Shown: positions 34,545-44,967, numbered from the stretch's first letter. The stretch: DNA of 64,000 bases from Tiliqua scincoides (GCF_035046505.1 NC_089823.1:226942604-227006603), one strand, 5' to 3'. Notes: generated by a model not told the origin, from the letters alone. A program made the numbers and translations.

Positions 34545-34905
34545 CAGGGGTCTCCAAATCCCGGCCCAGGGGCCAAATGCGGCCTGTGGCAAGCCTCTAT
34601 CCGGCCCGCAGGCAGCCTCTGATCTCCTGAGAGCCTCTGGTCCAGTTGACCAAACACAACCAGAGTTGTGCTTGTGGGGTGGGGGAATGGGGGTCCATTA
34701 AAGTGTGTGCTTTATTTCTTGGGCTGTGTCCGTGCTTGGAGAAGTCCTGGACATTTGAGCATTTGACATTCCTTTATTCATTCATCTAAGTTTCATCTCT
34801 AATGTATTTATTAAATTTAAATTTTATATTAAATTTTTTTCCAGCCCTCAACACTGTGCCAGATATCTGATGCAGCCCTTCAGTTGAAAAGTTTAGAAAC
34901 CCCTG
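34545..34905. mobile_element. hAT MITE, family D, exact 8-bp duplication
   Basis: Starts CAGGGGTCTCCAAATCCCGG and ends GTTTAGAAACCCCTG. TTCTAGAC flanks both sides (34537-34544 and 34906-34913). It shares its interior with 15007-15883 in the opposite orientation. Confidence 0.95.
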
Positions 34906-35057
34906 TTCTAGACAACCACTAAACTAGAAGAAGGGATGGAGATTACTACTGGAGCCTGGGAAATCTGTGAACAGAACTGGGTGACCTGCTACTGGACCCT
35001 AGTAGTTCTGGTCTGAGGGTGTAATTTTCACCTTCCCATGCTTCAATTTTACTAATA

Positions 35058-35345
35058 CAGGGCCCCCTGTATCCACGGTTTCAGTTAACCATGGATTGGA
35101 TATGTGGGAACCCCCCATGTGCCCACTCCTGAAGTGAGGGGAGCTGGGCTCACCTTTGGAGGGTATTCTGAGCCCAACATATGCTGTGTGTGCCTGCCTG
35201 CAGCCTCTGCGGGCCTCAGAATGACTATATAAAGCAAGAAAATGCGACTTCCACTTTTTCATCAAAACCAGAAGTGACGTTTTAAATGCCTAATAAGGCA
35301 TAGGGAGCCCCGGGAAAGCTCTCCGAGACAAACTTTATATTTGTG
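35058..35345. mobile_element. Tigger-like non-autonomous element fragment
   Basis: GGGCCCCCTGTATCCACGGT is a pogo/Tigger-type terminus. The later AACCAGAAGTGACGTTTTAA and TGCCTAATAAGGCA match the element at 52703-53090. The right end was not found. Confidence 0.55.
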
Positions 35346-36402
35346 GCCAACCAGCAGGCTGGATGCAGCATCGGCAGGGCAGGGCAGGTGTCTCTGTCAT
35401 AGGCAGCACTTCTCTGGGTTTTGAGACGTGACTAATGACATACTTATGATGCGACTTACAGCATGTTTACAGGAACCACTGGGCCAGAGCATCAGTGACT
35501 GAGGATTGTGCTGTAAGATGGTAAAGAACCTACAGCAGGACTTCATCCAATTGTCATAGCCATGAAAGTGCATAAGGGAACAAGTGCTCTTTCAGTGAAA
35601 CTGGGCCCAGACCGTGTGGTTAAAGAGTTAAAACAATGCTTTGAACATGTCTCATGCACTGGAATTGGTCCCAAGGCTGGGGGTTGCGCAACAATCTCAG
35701 GACACACATTAGACCATTGTGTAATAAAGGGCTCAGGTCGATGAGGCTGATTTCAGTGCATGACATCTGGGATCTGTGTTCGGTCGAGATTTTGCAGTGT
35801 TTTCCTCCTTTACTGTTGTTCGCTAATACCTTCATCTCAGATACAAATCCTCCCATAGGTTCATTCTTTCTGCATCAATATGACTCAAAGCACATCTCCT
35901 GGGAAACATCTAGTTAGTTTAAATACGCTCAGGGAAACCGTGGTTGAACCTTTCCTGACCCCGCAGCTTGTAATCAAAGTCTAGAATACCAGCTAAGAAA
36001 AAGAAGACAACCTAATTTTAAGCACTAATTTGCTAAATTATCTACATCTATACATTATTTCCCTTCAAAATCTTTAATCTAACATCCATAATTGGCCATG
36101 CAGAAAACAATCCAAATAAGGAAAAAATGTCAATTTGAGCTAGAAGAATTTCTACGCTAATTTTTTTTCCCCAAATTCATTTCAGTTGTAACTGGTGCGT
36201 GTTCATGCATTCGCATGTCCTACTTGGAAGCATGGGTTGCCACGTTAGTTTCGGGTTGCTAGCCATAAGTGCATTATTCAGACTAACATTGAGGAGCAGA
36301 AATTGACTGTGGTTTGCTCAAGGTCCACTGAAATCAATGGGGTTAGTTAGTCATGACTAAATTAAGCCAAATTGATATTAATGGGACTGAAGTGTGGCAG
36401 GT
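35346..36402. other. Unassigned stretch
   Basis: No recognisable elements or genes. Confidence 0.35.
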
Positions 36403-37043
36403 AGCCCAATCCTATCTAGCTCTGGTGCAGTGGGGCCACGCAGACCACGCTACACCCAGCACTGGAATTCAGCTGGCTGGAAGTCTTTTTGGGGTAAGGG
36501 AGCATTTGTTTCCTTACCCTGTGGTGAACCTAGCCTGCCCAATAGGGCTTCCAGGTCTGGGGGGGGGGGGTTAGTACATGGTGGAGGCCTGTTCCACTCC
36601 CTATTCCACCCTCCCCCTGCCACATTACACCCTCTGTGATGCTTGGTGCTGACCTCACCAACACCACCGACCATTGGTGTAGATCAGTGATTTTCAACCT
36701 TTTACATCTCACGGCACACTGACAAGGCACTAAAATGGTCAAGGCACACCACCAGGTTTTTGACAATTGACGAGGCACACCATGCTGCCAGTGGGGGCTC
36801 ACATCTCCCATTGGCCCTATTAATAAATGACCTTCTCCCAAATTCCTGTGGCACACCTGTGGACCACGTGTGGCATACCAGTGCACCACAGGACAGTGGT
36901 TGAAAATGGCTGGTGTAGATCCAGCACCAGTGGGACGATACAGGCCTTCCTGCTGGTGCTGCCTACTCCTGAGTCATCTCAGATGTGCTTTACACCATGT
37001 TAGTGCCTTCTAGTGCCAGTGCTGCAGCAATTGGATTGGGCTG
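36403..37043. mobile_element. GGATTGGGC-TIR element with a hAT insert
   Basis: Left end AGCCCAATCCTATCTAGC, right end AATTGGATTGGGCTGT. The hAT copy at 36685-36912 splits the segment ATTGGTGTAGATCCAGCACC. Without the insert the element would be about 405 bp. Confidence 0.78.
36685..36912. mobile_element. hAT MITE with exact 8-bp duplication, nested
   Basis: Starts CAGTGATTTTCAACCTTTTA and ends GACAGTGGTTGAAAATGGCTG. GTGTAGAT is present on both sides (36677-36684 and 36913-36920). The interior repeats GGCACACC motifs. It is non-coding and younger than its host element. Confidence 0.93.
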
Positions 37044-37124
37044 TAAGGCTGCTAACGTCTATGCACTTTTTTGAGAGAAGGTCTCATTGGAATTTCCATG
37101 CACAGACCTGGCCTATACCTCTAA

Positions 37125-37256
37125 TGGTTGGCAACCTTCAGTCTCGAAAGACTATGGTATAAGCCTACAGCACCCGGTATTCCCAGACGGTCTCCCATCC
37201 AAGTACTAAACAGGCCTGACCCTGCTTAGCTTCCGAGATCAGACGAGATTGGGCAT
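37125..37256 (-). mobile_element. 5S rRNA-derived SINE with 13-bp target duplication
   Basis: Reversed tail GGTTGGCAACCTTCAGTCTC, then reversed 5S rRNA (CTGCTTAGCTTCCGAGATCA). CCTATACCTCTAA (37112-37124) and CCTATACCACTAA (37257-37269) flank it with one mismatch. The 5S 5' end is missing about 20 bases. Confidence 0.94.
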
Positions 37257-37308
37257 CCTATACCACTAACTGGTTTGAGAATTGATTCTGAGGACAAGTA
37301 TGCATTAA

Positions 37309-37509
37309 GGACATGCGGTGTGGTTGTGGCAGGTGAGGCAGAACCACCCCATCATAGTCCATGGACTGAGGAGGCTCTCCTTACACCTGAGAAAGCTGGC
37401 ATAAGGAGAGCCTCCTCTGGTGTAAGCCGGCAGGGCAGCTGAAGTGTTTTTCCATGGACTACAATGGTGTGGTTCTGCCTCACCTGCTGCACCCGCACCG
37501 CACGTCCCT
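37309..37509. mobile_element. 200-bp palindromic MITE-like element
   Basis: GACATGCGGTG, GGCAGGTGAGGCAGAACCAC and TAGTCCATGG in the left arm face their inverted copies in the right arm (CCATGGACTA, GGTTCTGCCTCACCTGC, CACGTCCC). The centre also pairs (GAGGCTCTCCTTA with TAAGGAGAGCCTC). Its family is unknown to me. Confidence 0.75.
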
Positions 37510-37584
37510 GGTATGAATTGTCAGTATATCAGGGAATCAATATGGCATTCCATGAATCTCAGTTTCCTTTGGTTGAAATATAGG

Positions 37585-37716
37585 GGAGGGCACCAAGATG
37601 CCGGTGTTGTCTCGTGCGCTCCCTGAAGCATTTGATGGGCCACTGTGAGATACAGGAAGCTGGACTAGATGGGTCTTTGGCCTGATCCAGCAAGACTCTT
37701 CTTATTAAAAGGTTAT
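37585..37716 (+). mobile_element. CR1 3' UTR fragment
   Basis: GGGCCACTGTGAGATACAGG and CTGGACTAGATGGGTCTTTG are the CR1 3' terminal blocks, ending in a short CTTCTTATTA tail. Confidence 0.88.
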
Positions 37717-37734
37717 CACCACGCACCCTTGACA

Positions 37735-37800
37735 GAAGCATATGACTGGTCAATAATAGTGCATATGCTTTGCCTGCAGAAAAAGAGCCCAGGTTCTTTC
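37735..37800 (+). mobile_element. Possible tRNA-derived SINE remnant
   Basis: GCATATGCTTTGCCTGCAGA and GAGCCCAGGTTCTTTC resemble the tRNA-like head also seen reversed at 48099-48178. Strongly decayed. Confidence 0.35.
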
Positions 37801-38104
37801 TTTAACACTTTCCGCTTAAATAGTCTTAGGTAGTGGGGCAAGTAGCTTCCAGCTTTCATCACATCAAAGTCCCATGTGATTCATTTAGTCACAATGAATC
37901 AGTCCACTGGTTTCCAGAGCCAATATCATCTCCCAGAGCTTTGTCTTGCATTAACTGCATTGCATTCCAGGGTGCCAATGATAAAGCACACTCAGACCTT
38001 CAGTCAGGTCTTCCCCATTCGAGATCCACCACACTGAAAATCTTCACAAAAGTTTTTGTTTGTTTTTCAAGCTCTCTTCAAACTAAAGAAATACATCTGA
38101 TTAC

Positions 38105-38620
38105 CAGGGATGGGAACTTGAGTCAGGTGACTTGAGTCTGAGTCACAAAAACACATGTTTTTTTTTTTGCAGACTCATACACACTCAAGTTACCTGCATC
38201 AATGATTCCGGCATTGACTTGAATCTGAGGCCACTGATTCCCCATGCATGCATACTGGATTCTGTCCGGGTGTGCTTGCTTACTTTTTCTGCTGCGTGAA
38301 AGACCTCGTGGGGCCATCATTCAGACTTGGTGAGTAGCAGGGAAGTTCCAGCCAGGAGGCAGAGAAGGGTTAATGTTTTGATTTTGCATCAAATGGGAAG
38401 GGGGAAGTGGGAGCAGGTTCTCTTGTCCATCTCTGAAAGAGCTGATGATGAAGGATGGGCAGGTAGATTTTTCTTTGGTTGAGGGAGGACAGAAGATGGA
38501 ACCCAAGGGGGTTCTTACCTTAGAATTGACTGGAGAAAACGGGGGGGGAGGGGGAGGGGAGGAAGGAAGGAGGCAGGGAAGCTGGGGAGTGGTTTGTAGT
38601 GTTTACGCTTTTCAACCTCA
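38105..38620. mobile_element. Family G repeat, copy 2, left part
   Basis: Starts CAGGGATGGGAACTTGAGTC and matches 3176-3780, but without that copy's internal duplication. The CR1 at 38621-40935 interrupts it. The match resumes at 40936 (TGTAGGCTCTGTTGCTACTT). Confidence 0.7.
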
Positions 38621-38810
38621 CAAGAACACAAGAACAGCCCCACTGGATCAGGCCATAGGCCCATCTAGTCCAGCTTCCTGTATCTCACAGCGGCCCACCA
38701 AATGCCCCAGGGAGCACACCAGATAACAAGAGACCTCATCCTGGTGCCCTCCCCTACATCTGGCATTCTGACTTAACCCATTTCTAAAATCAGGAGGTTG
38801 CGCATACACA

Positions 38811-39140
38811 TCATGGCTTGTAACCCATAATGGATTTTTCCTCCAGAAACTCGTCCAATCCCCTTTTAAAGGTGTCTAGGCTAGACGCCAGCACCACATC
38901 CTGTGGCAAGGAGTTCCACAGACCGACCACACGCTGAGTAAAGAAATATTTTCTTTTGTCTGTCCTAACCCGCCCAACACTCAATTTTAGTGGATGTCCC
39001 CTGGTTCTGGTATTATGTGAGAGTGTAAAGAGCATCTCCGTATCCACTCTGTCCATTCCCTGCATAATTTTGTATGTCTCAATCATGTCCCCCCTCAGGA
39101 GTCTCTTTTCTAGGCTGAAGAGGCCGTAGCCTTTCCTCAT
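38811..39140 (-). pseudogene. CR1 ORF2 C-terminal segment
   Basis: 109 open residues from GLFSLEKRLLRGDMIETYK to EEKSIMGYKP, the normal C-terminus. It lies in a different frame from the RT segment because eight bases (CAAACGCC in other copies) are missing near 39125. Confidence 0.9.
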
Positions 39141-40434
39141 AAGGAAGGTGCCCCAGCCCCGTAATCATCTTAGTCGCTCTCTTTTGCACCTTTTCCATTT
39201 CCACTATGTCTTTTTTGAGATGCGGCGACCAGAACTGGACACAATACTCCAGGTGTGGCCTTACCATAGATTTGTACAACGACATTATAATACTAGCCGT
39301 TTTGTTCTCAATACCCTTCCTAATGATCCCAAGCATAGAATTGGCCTTCTTCACTGCCGCCGCACATTGGGTCGACACTTTCATCGACCTGTCCACCACC
39401 ACCCCAAGATCTCTCTCCTGATCTGTCACAGACAGCTCAGAACCCATCAGCCTATATCGAAAGTTTTGATTTTTTGCCCCAATGTGCATGACTTGACACT
39501 TACTGACATTGAAGCGCATCTGCCATTTTGCTGCCCATTCTGCCAGTCTGGAGAGATCCTTCTGGAGCTCCTCACAGTCACTTCTGGTCTTTACCACTCG
39601 GAAAAGTTTGGTGTCGTCTGCAAACGTAGCCCCTTCACTGCTCAACCCTGTCTCCAGGTCATTTATGAAGAGGTTGAAAAGCACCGGTCCCAGGACAGAT
39701 CCTTGGGGCACACCGCTTTTCACCTCTCTCCATTGTGAAAATTGCCCATTGACACCCACTCTCTGCTTCCTGGCCTCCAACCAGTTCTCAATCCACGAGA
39801 GGACCTGTCCTCTAATTCCCTGACTGTGGAGTTTTTTCAGTAGCCTTTGGTGAGGGACCGTGTCAAACGCCTTCTGAAAGTCCAGATATATAATGTCCAC
39901 GGGTTCTCCCGCATCCACATGCCTGTTGACCTTTTCAAAGAATTCTATAAGGTTCGTGAGGCAAGACTTACCCTTACAGAAGCCATGCTGACTCTCCCTC
40001 AGCAAGGCCTGTTCATCTATGTGTTTTGAGATCCTATCTTTGATGAGGCATTCCACCATCTTACCCGGTATGGATGTTAGGCTGACCGGCCTATAGTTTC
40101 CCGGGTCCCCCCTCTTTCCCTTTTTAAAAATAGGCGTGACATTTGCTATCCTCCAATCTTCTGGCACCGTGGCCGTTTTGAGGGACAAGTTGCATACCTT
40201 AGTCAAGAGATCTGCAACTTCATTCTTCAATTCCTTAATAACCCTTGGGTGGATGCCATCAGGGCCCGGTGACTTATTGATCTTTAATTTATCAATGAGG
40301 TCTGAAACATCTTCTCTTTTAACCTCTATCTGACTTAACTCCTTGGTCAGGAGGGGCCGTTCGGGCAGCGGTATCTGCCCAAGGTCTTCTGCCGTGAAGA
40401 CAGATGCAAAGAACTCATTTAATTTCTCTGCCAT
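39079..40434 (-). pseudogene. CR1 reverse transcriptase segment, open for 451 residues
   Basis: The RT domain is whole: KSPGPDGIHP at residues 54-63, NYRPVSLTSIPGK at 113-125, the metal-binding YLDFQKAFD at 183-191, GVPQGSVLGP at 241-250 and catalytic FADD at 271-274, followed by the thumb. It would copy CR1 RNA at the target site, but the parent frame is broken on both sides and the endonuclease is absent. The first Met (MAEKLNEFF) is internal to the CR1 polyprotein and not a natural start. Confidence 0.92.
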
Positions 40435-40448
40435 CTCTAAGTCTCCTT

Positions 40449-40931
40449 TTATCTCCCCTTTCCCTCCCTCACCATCCAGAGGGCAACCGCTTCTCTGGCG
40501 GGTTTCCTGCTTCTAACATATTTGAAGAAGCTTTTATTGTTCCCCTTAATGTTGCTGGCCATGCGTTCCTCATAGTCTCGCTTGGCCTCCCATATCACCT
40601 TCTTACATTTCTTTTGCCACAGTTTATGTTCCTTTTTATTCTCCTCATTAGGGCAAGACTTCCATTTACGGAAGGAAGCTTCCTTGCCCTTCACAGCCTC
40701 TCTAACTTGGCTGGTTAGCCATGCGGGCACCCTCCTGGATTTAGTGGAACCCTTCTTTCTTTGTGGTATACACCTCTGCTGGGCCTCTATTACTGTTGTT
40801 TTAAGCAGCCTCCATGCACTCTGGAGAGATTGGACTCTTTTTACCCTCCCTTTCAACTTCCTTCTAACCAGCCTCCTCATTTGAGGGAAGTCCGCCCGTT
40901 GGAAGTCAAGGGTTTTTGTTAGAGACCTCAT
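40449..40931 (-). pseudogene. CR1 ORF2 segment between endonuclease and RT
   Basis: 160 open residues, rich in Lys and Arg (RRKLKGRVKRVQSLQSAWRL, VPAWLTSQVREAVKGKE, KKVIWEAKRDYEERMA). This is the basic linker that precedes the RT in CR1 proteins. It loses frame near AREAV, just before the RT segment. Confidence 0.85.
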
Positions 40932-40935
40932 GGCT

Positions 40936-41600
40936 CCTCATGGCTCCTGTAGGCTCTGTTGCTACTTGGAAGGAGGAAACTTCATTTCCCATTTGCACAT
41001 GGAGGACCAGTGCAAATGGAACTACTTCTGAGTAGAGTTGCAAAGGATTGGGTCATAGTAGTAAGCCTCCCAGTCACTATATGTGGCTCTAGGTTGGAGA
41101 GCCCGCCACAGCCACTTGCTGAGGGTGCAAGGGAAAAGGGTTGGTGGTTTCATCATCCAGCCTCCCAGCTGCTGCTCGTGACCCTCTTGCCGCTTCTGTC
41201 CCTGCTCTCATGCAGTTTGTCCCACCCCCCTTCCTCCTTACTCTAAATAACTCTTTATACTTTAAATAGGCGGGGAAGGAAATGCAAGTTAGATTCAAAG
41301 CAGCTAAGACCAGCCTAAGTGGTCAATCAAGTTCCGCGGAGATGGGATGGAGCGAACAGGCAGCTGGCACTCCTCCAATCAGAGGGACAAGTGATGTTAT
41401 TCCAGCAAAAGAAGAAAACAGCTTCCCGGCTATAAGGAAGGCTATAAGGATGGCTCTGGCCATCCAGCACTCTAGGTCAGAGAGCCCACCGCAGCTTCTT
41501 GCTGGCATTGCGGGGAGGGGGGGAGGGGAAGGGTTAATGGTTCAATCATCCAAAGGAGCAGTTTATTAGAGAACCATAATTGATTTTAGGGGTTGTCTCC
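40936..41600. repeat. Family G continuation with an internal duplicated block
   Basis: After the CR1, GGCTCTGTTGCTACTTGG continues family G. Further on, about 41088-41160 (CTCTAGGTTGGAGAGCCC...) is repeated diverged at 41470-41552 (CTCTAGGTCAGAGAGCCC...). The spacing is about 382 bp. The end of family G was not located. Confidence 0.55.
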
Positions 41601-41649
41601 TCTAAGCCATGCTACAGCGTTTCTGAAGCTCAATTGAAGTTAGCAGTAA

Positions 41650-42305
41650 AGCTCAGAGTTAAAAATGCATGTGTGATATTCTGCAGTGCCATCTGCTGGC
41701 GGTTTGAGTGATTGCATTAAAACCACTTTTCTGCCAAATTCAATTCTTACTCTCTTTTCTTGTTCATTTGGTTTTGTCCCCTCTTTCTTTTATTGGACAT
41801 TTAACCCTTTACAGTTTAAACTTGAGCATGCCTGGTCTCTGGTATGGGAAACACAGTGGATTGTCATGTCTCCTCGGTTAGTGCTGGGTGCTACTTTGAG
41901 GCTGATTTTGATAAGATGCCCCTGAGGTTCAGTATTGTTTAGGACAGGGGTGGCCAAGCTTTCAGGGCTCCTGGACCTTTAACAAATGTGAAGAACAGGG
42001 AATGTCAGGTTCCTGACAAGCTGCACCTGCTGAAATTCCCTCTTCTATTCAATTGTTAAAGGTCCAGAAGCCCTAAAGTTGAAAGGTTGGCCATCCCTGT
42101 TTTAGGAGGAGGGTTCTGCCAGGGGAGCCCTTCTGGCTAGCCTGATCTCCTGGACTGGTGGTAGCAGATTCAATCTAGCAAGATTTAGCTGAGTGTCCAA
42201 GCAGGGGAGAAAATGGAGCAGGAAGGGTGTGAGTACGCTAACCACTAGGCACTACTGTTCTGGATCAGCGTGCCATTGCTGACAGCCCCTTTCTTGACCC
42301 TGACA
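41650..42305. repeat. Unclassified repeat family H, copy 1
   Basis: It aligns with 60372-60753 plus 62145-62215: ATTCTGCAGTGCCATCTGCTG, TTTTATTGGACATTTAA, GAGCCCTTCTGGCTAGCCTG and GCTAACCACTAGGC. A hAT MITE (41945-42099) interrupts it. On the minus strand CCTAGTGGTTAGCGTAC resembles a tRNA A box and GATTGAATC a B box, so a SINE origin is possible but not shown. Confidence 0.6.
41945..42099. mobile_element. 155-bp palindromic hAT MITE
   Basis: CAGGGGTGGCCAAGCTTTCA and the inverted right end CAGGGATGGCCAACCTTTCA pair along about 45 bases. Flanks GTTTAGGA (41937-41944) and TTTTAGGA (42100-42107) match at 7 of 8. It is nested in family H. Confidence 0.92.
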
Positions 42306-42315
42306 TACATATTTA

Positions 42316-42405
42316 GGCTGCAATCCTAACCACACTTTCCTGAGAGTAAGTCCCATTGAACAAAATAGGACCTACTTCTGAGTAGACCTGGTTAAGACTG
42401 TACCC
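42316..42405. mobile_element. 90-bp MITE, TNA-type
   Basis: Ends GGCTGCAATCCTAACC and GGTTAAGACTGTACCC; core GAGTAAGTCCCATTGAAC facing AGGACCTACTTCTGAG. Flanks TTA and TGA. Confidence 0.82.
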
Positions 42406-42467
42406 TGAATTAATAAATGAAAGTTGCTAGAATTAGTGAAAGGAATGCAAAGCTGGCAGCAGGCTGA

Positions 42468-42557
42468 CAGCCCAATCCTATCCACAATTTCCTGAGAGTA
42501 AGCCCCATTGACTCAAATGGGACTTACTTCTGAGTAGACATGCATAGGATTGGGCTG
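42468..42557. mobile_element. 90-bp MITE with TGA target duplication
   Basis: CAGCCCAATCCTATCC and GGATTGGGCTG form the ends; TGA flanks both sides (42465-42467 and 42558-42560). The whole element is a hairpin. Confidence 0.9.
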
Positions 42558-42560
42558 TGA

Positions 42561-43189
42561 GTCACTGTAGTTTACGGAATGGGTGGTGGATGAGAGAAAT
42601 GAAATTGTGGGCACAAGTGTGGGAGAGATAATAAGTGTTACGTCTTTGACAGCCCTTTACTTGTTGCTGTGGAGGACAGCCGGAATGAAGCATGCCAGTG
42701 GCTTTTGAAAGGAAGACTTGATGGTACAGGTATAAAGCGCAGATCAACATAAATGCTCTCAATGAACACATTTCCAATTCTACTATAAGAAACAGAAAAA
42801 CCAAGAGTGACAGGTAGAACAGCTGGCGAATTGAATTGCTCTTTTTCCAATGTGGCAGCTGGGATCATGTTCCAGTTTGCTCAACAGCAGTGCCAACAGA
42901 GGGGAAAGATATACCAGACAAAAGAAATCAAAATGCTAACTTAGATTTGATTTAAAACAAGATGAACTGCAGGAAAAGAAGTGCCGTGTGCATGCGTGTG
43001 TGTTTTCCAAAAGAACATGAATGACAGCTTGGCATAAATACTCCAAGTAGCCCTATATTTAGAGATAATATCAGAAAGCCACATCTGATAGAAGGCAGAA
43101 AGCATACCCATTGGAGGCTGGTTGTACTCAAAGCTCTGCATTCTGGACCTTGGGTGGAAAACAGTTGTTGGTGTAGTAGCAAGGATTAA
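42561..43189. other. Unassigned stretch
   Basis: No elements or genes recognised. Confidence 0.35.
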
Positions 43190-43368
43190 GGGCCCAATCC
43201 TATCCAACTTTCCAGCACTGGTACAGCCTCAATGCAGCCCCGAAGTAAGGGAACAAATATTTCCATACCTTGAGGAGCCCTCTGTGACTGCCTTCCCAAC
43301 TCCAGAAGCAGTGCATACCCCATTGGCACAGCAGCACCGACACTGGAAAATTGGGTAGGATTGGGCCC
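43190..43368. mobile_element. 179-bp MITE with TAA target duplication
   Basis: Ends GGGCCCAATCCTATCCAACT and inverted GGGCCCAATCCTACCCAATT, with TAA on both sides (43187-43189 and 43369-43371). It contains CCCCGAAGTAAGGGAACAAA, the phrase shared with 17256. Confidence 0.92.
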
Positions 43369-43480
43369 TAAGTTCCCAGTAGAGCTGGATAATGTCATCA
43401 GTAGAGGGCAGGCTTGTTTGTAGCAACTTAGTGAGTACAGTGAATGGAAGAGTCAGACATGACTTTATTAACTATTGGGC

Positions 43481-44067
43481 AGCCCAATCCTGTGCTGCCT
43501 GGGGTGCACGGCTGCAGCAGTGCTGAGACCGGTAGCCACCGCATCCTGCATGCCTCAGCCTGCCGCGGACAGTGCCTCGGGAGAAGGGGACTTTCGTCCC
43601 CTTCCCCCGGATAAGGGAAGCAGCCCCCCAATGGGGCTACGCACTTTGCTGCCGACCGAAAGGTTGATGGTAAAGTAAAGGCATTCAAGTAGGGTGCTGA
43701 GCCCTACACGAATGGTCAGGATCTAGTGGAGCTGAGCTCCACCGGACCTGCTTCTTGCCTCCCCGCTCCCTCCCCCCAGCACGCCTCCTACCTGCCCTCT
43801 CTCTGCCCTCCCCATGCCTCCCCTCTTCCCGGAACGCCTCCTCCCCACCCACCTCCCTGCCCTGGCTTACCGTGCTAAGGCTCGGTGGTCCGTGAGACCG
43901 CCGAGCAGTGGAAGATGGGCTCCCACCCAACGCTAACCCAGCACAGGCCAGCGCTGGGCTAGCACAGGTGCTGTCCCGGCAGTAAGCCTCGCAGAGATGC
44001 CTTATGGCACATTTGCGACACTGTACTCTGGTGGAAAACCGAAGCACCAAGCTCAGGATTGGGCTCT
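43481..44067. mobile_element. 587-bp GC-rich GGATTGGGC-TIR element
   Basis: Left end AGCCCAATCCTGTGCTGCC, right end GCTCAGGATTGGGCTCT. The interior is GC-rich with a C-rich pyrimidine tract (43755-43860), which accounts for a long minus-strand frame. No transposase. Confidence 0.8.
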
Positions 44068-44069
44068 TA

Positions 44070-44159
44070 GGCTTCAATCCTAACCACACTTTCCTGAGAG
44101 TCAGCCCCACTGAACAAAATAGGACTTACTTCTGAGTAGACCTGGTTAGGATTGTGCCC
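44070..44159. mobile_element. 90-bp MITE with TTA target duplication
   Basis: GGCTTCAATCCTAACCACAC to GGTTAGGATTGTGCCC, with TTA on both sides (44067-44069 and 44160-44162). It abuts the element at 43481. Confidence 0.92.
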
Positions 44160-44171
44160 TTAGGCTGCAAG

Positions 44172-44330
44172 AACGTACAACCCCACTGGATCAGGCCATA
44201 GGCCCATCTAGTCCAGCTTCCTGTATCTCACAGCAACCCACCAAATGCTGCAGGGAGCACACCAGACAACAAGAGACCTACATCCTGGTGCCCTCCTTTG
44301 CATCTGGCATTCTGACATAGATAAGATCAT
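44172..44330 (-). mobile_element. CR1 3' UTR fragment
   Basis: AACCCCACTGGATCAGGCCA through GGCATTCTGACATAG. The octamer tail is decayed (AGAACGTACAA). Confidence 0.9.
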
Positions 44331-44412
44331 ATATACACTTTCCTGGGAGTAAGTACCATAAAACACAATGGAACTTACTTCTGAGTAGACATGCATAGGC
44401 TTGCACCTTTAG
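44331..44412. mobile_element. MITE fragment, 90-bp family
   Basis: CACTTTCCTGGGAGTAAGTA facing GAACTTACTTCTGAGTAG, ending ATAGGCTTGCACCTTTAG. The left terminus is lost at the junction with the CR1 end. Confidence 0.7.
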
Positions 44413-44647
44413 TATCAGGAGTGGTGGATTCTACTACTGACAATGCAATGGAACCAGATTCTGCAAGTCAAACAACAAGAGTGAGTAGCTTTCAAAGGCC
44501 TCAGATAACTCAAAAGGCCAGAGCTATCTCAACTCTGTAGGTGGCCATTTTCAGACAAGGGTTTGCTTGGATGCTTTATGGCAGGTTCTTAACCTTTTTA
44601 TACTCACAGATTGTCAATGGATTGCCCACTATGTCCCCATATTACAG

Positions 44648-44967
44648 AGATTCCCAAACTGGGGCACTGTGACACCCCAGCCAGGGGAAAGTGGTTGCTA
44701 CACCCTAAGGGGTGTGGTGATGTCACAACAGAGGCACTTCCAGAATCGTGCTGTATTGGCCAGTACTGGCCCTTTGATAGAATAGAGATATTTCAATGCC
44801 GTTTGTTGCATTGCATGCTGCATGAAATTACACATCAATTGCTATATAACATGATGGCAGTATTTGCAAGTACTGAGATTTTAAAAATTTTGGCCAGTAG
44901 TGGTTTCACCCCCCTGTGCGTGTCACCCAGTATGATCTGCACCCCTTGCACCCCCAGCAACACCACT
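44648..44967. mobile_element. hAT family E copy with a mismatched left end
   Basis: The interior (ATTTCAATGCCGTTTGTTGC, TGCTATATAACATGATG) and right end (CAGCAACACCACTG) are family E. The left end reads CAGAGATTCCCAAACTGG, which is the other hAT end type. No matching target duplication. It may be two joined fragments or a recombinant. Confidence 0.6.

Larger units (their letters stand above)
38621..40935 (-). mobile_element. CR1 LINE, 2.3 kb, longest LINE in the window
   Basis: From right to left it carries the region between endonuclease and RT, the full RT palm, the thumb and C-terminus, the 3' UTR, and an octamer-like tail (CAAGAACACAAGAACAG). The endonuclease is missing, so it is 5'-truncated. 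Two frame changes divide the coding part. Comparison with the uninterrupted family G copy at 3.8 kb suggests a target duplication of CCTCA (38616-38620 and 40936-40940). It is inactive but young-looking. Confidence 0.95.

Noticed and set aside
39148-39738. 196-codon plus-strand frame
   Set aside because: It is the antisense of the CR1 reverse transcriptase.
43685-44110. 141-codon minus-strand frame, Arg/Gly-rich
   Set aside because: It is the antisense of a C-rich tract within a TIR element; the composition explains the lack of stops.
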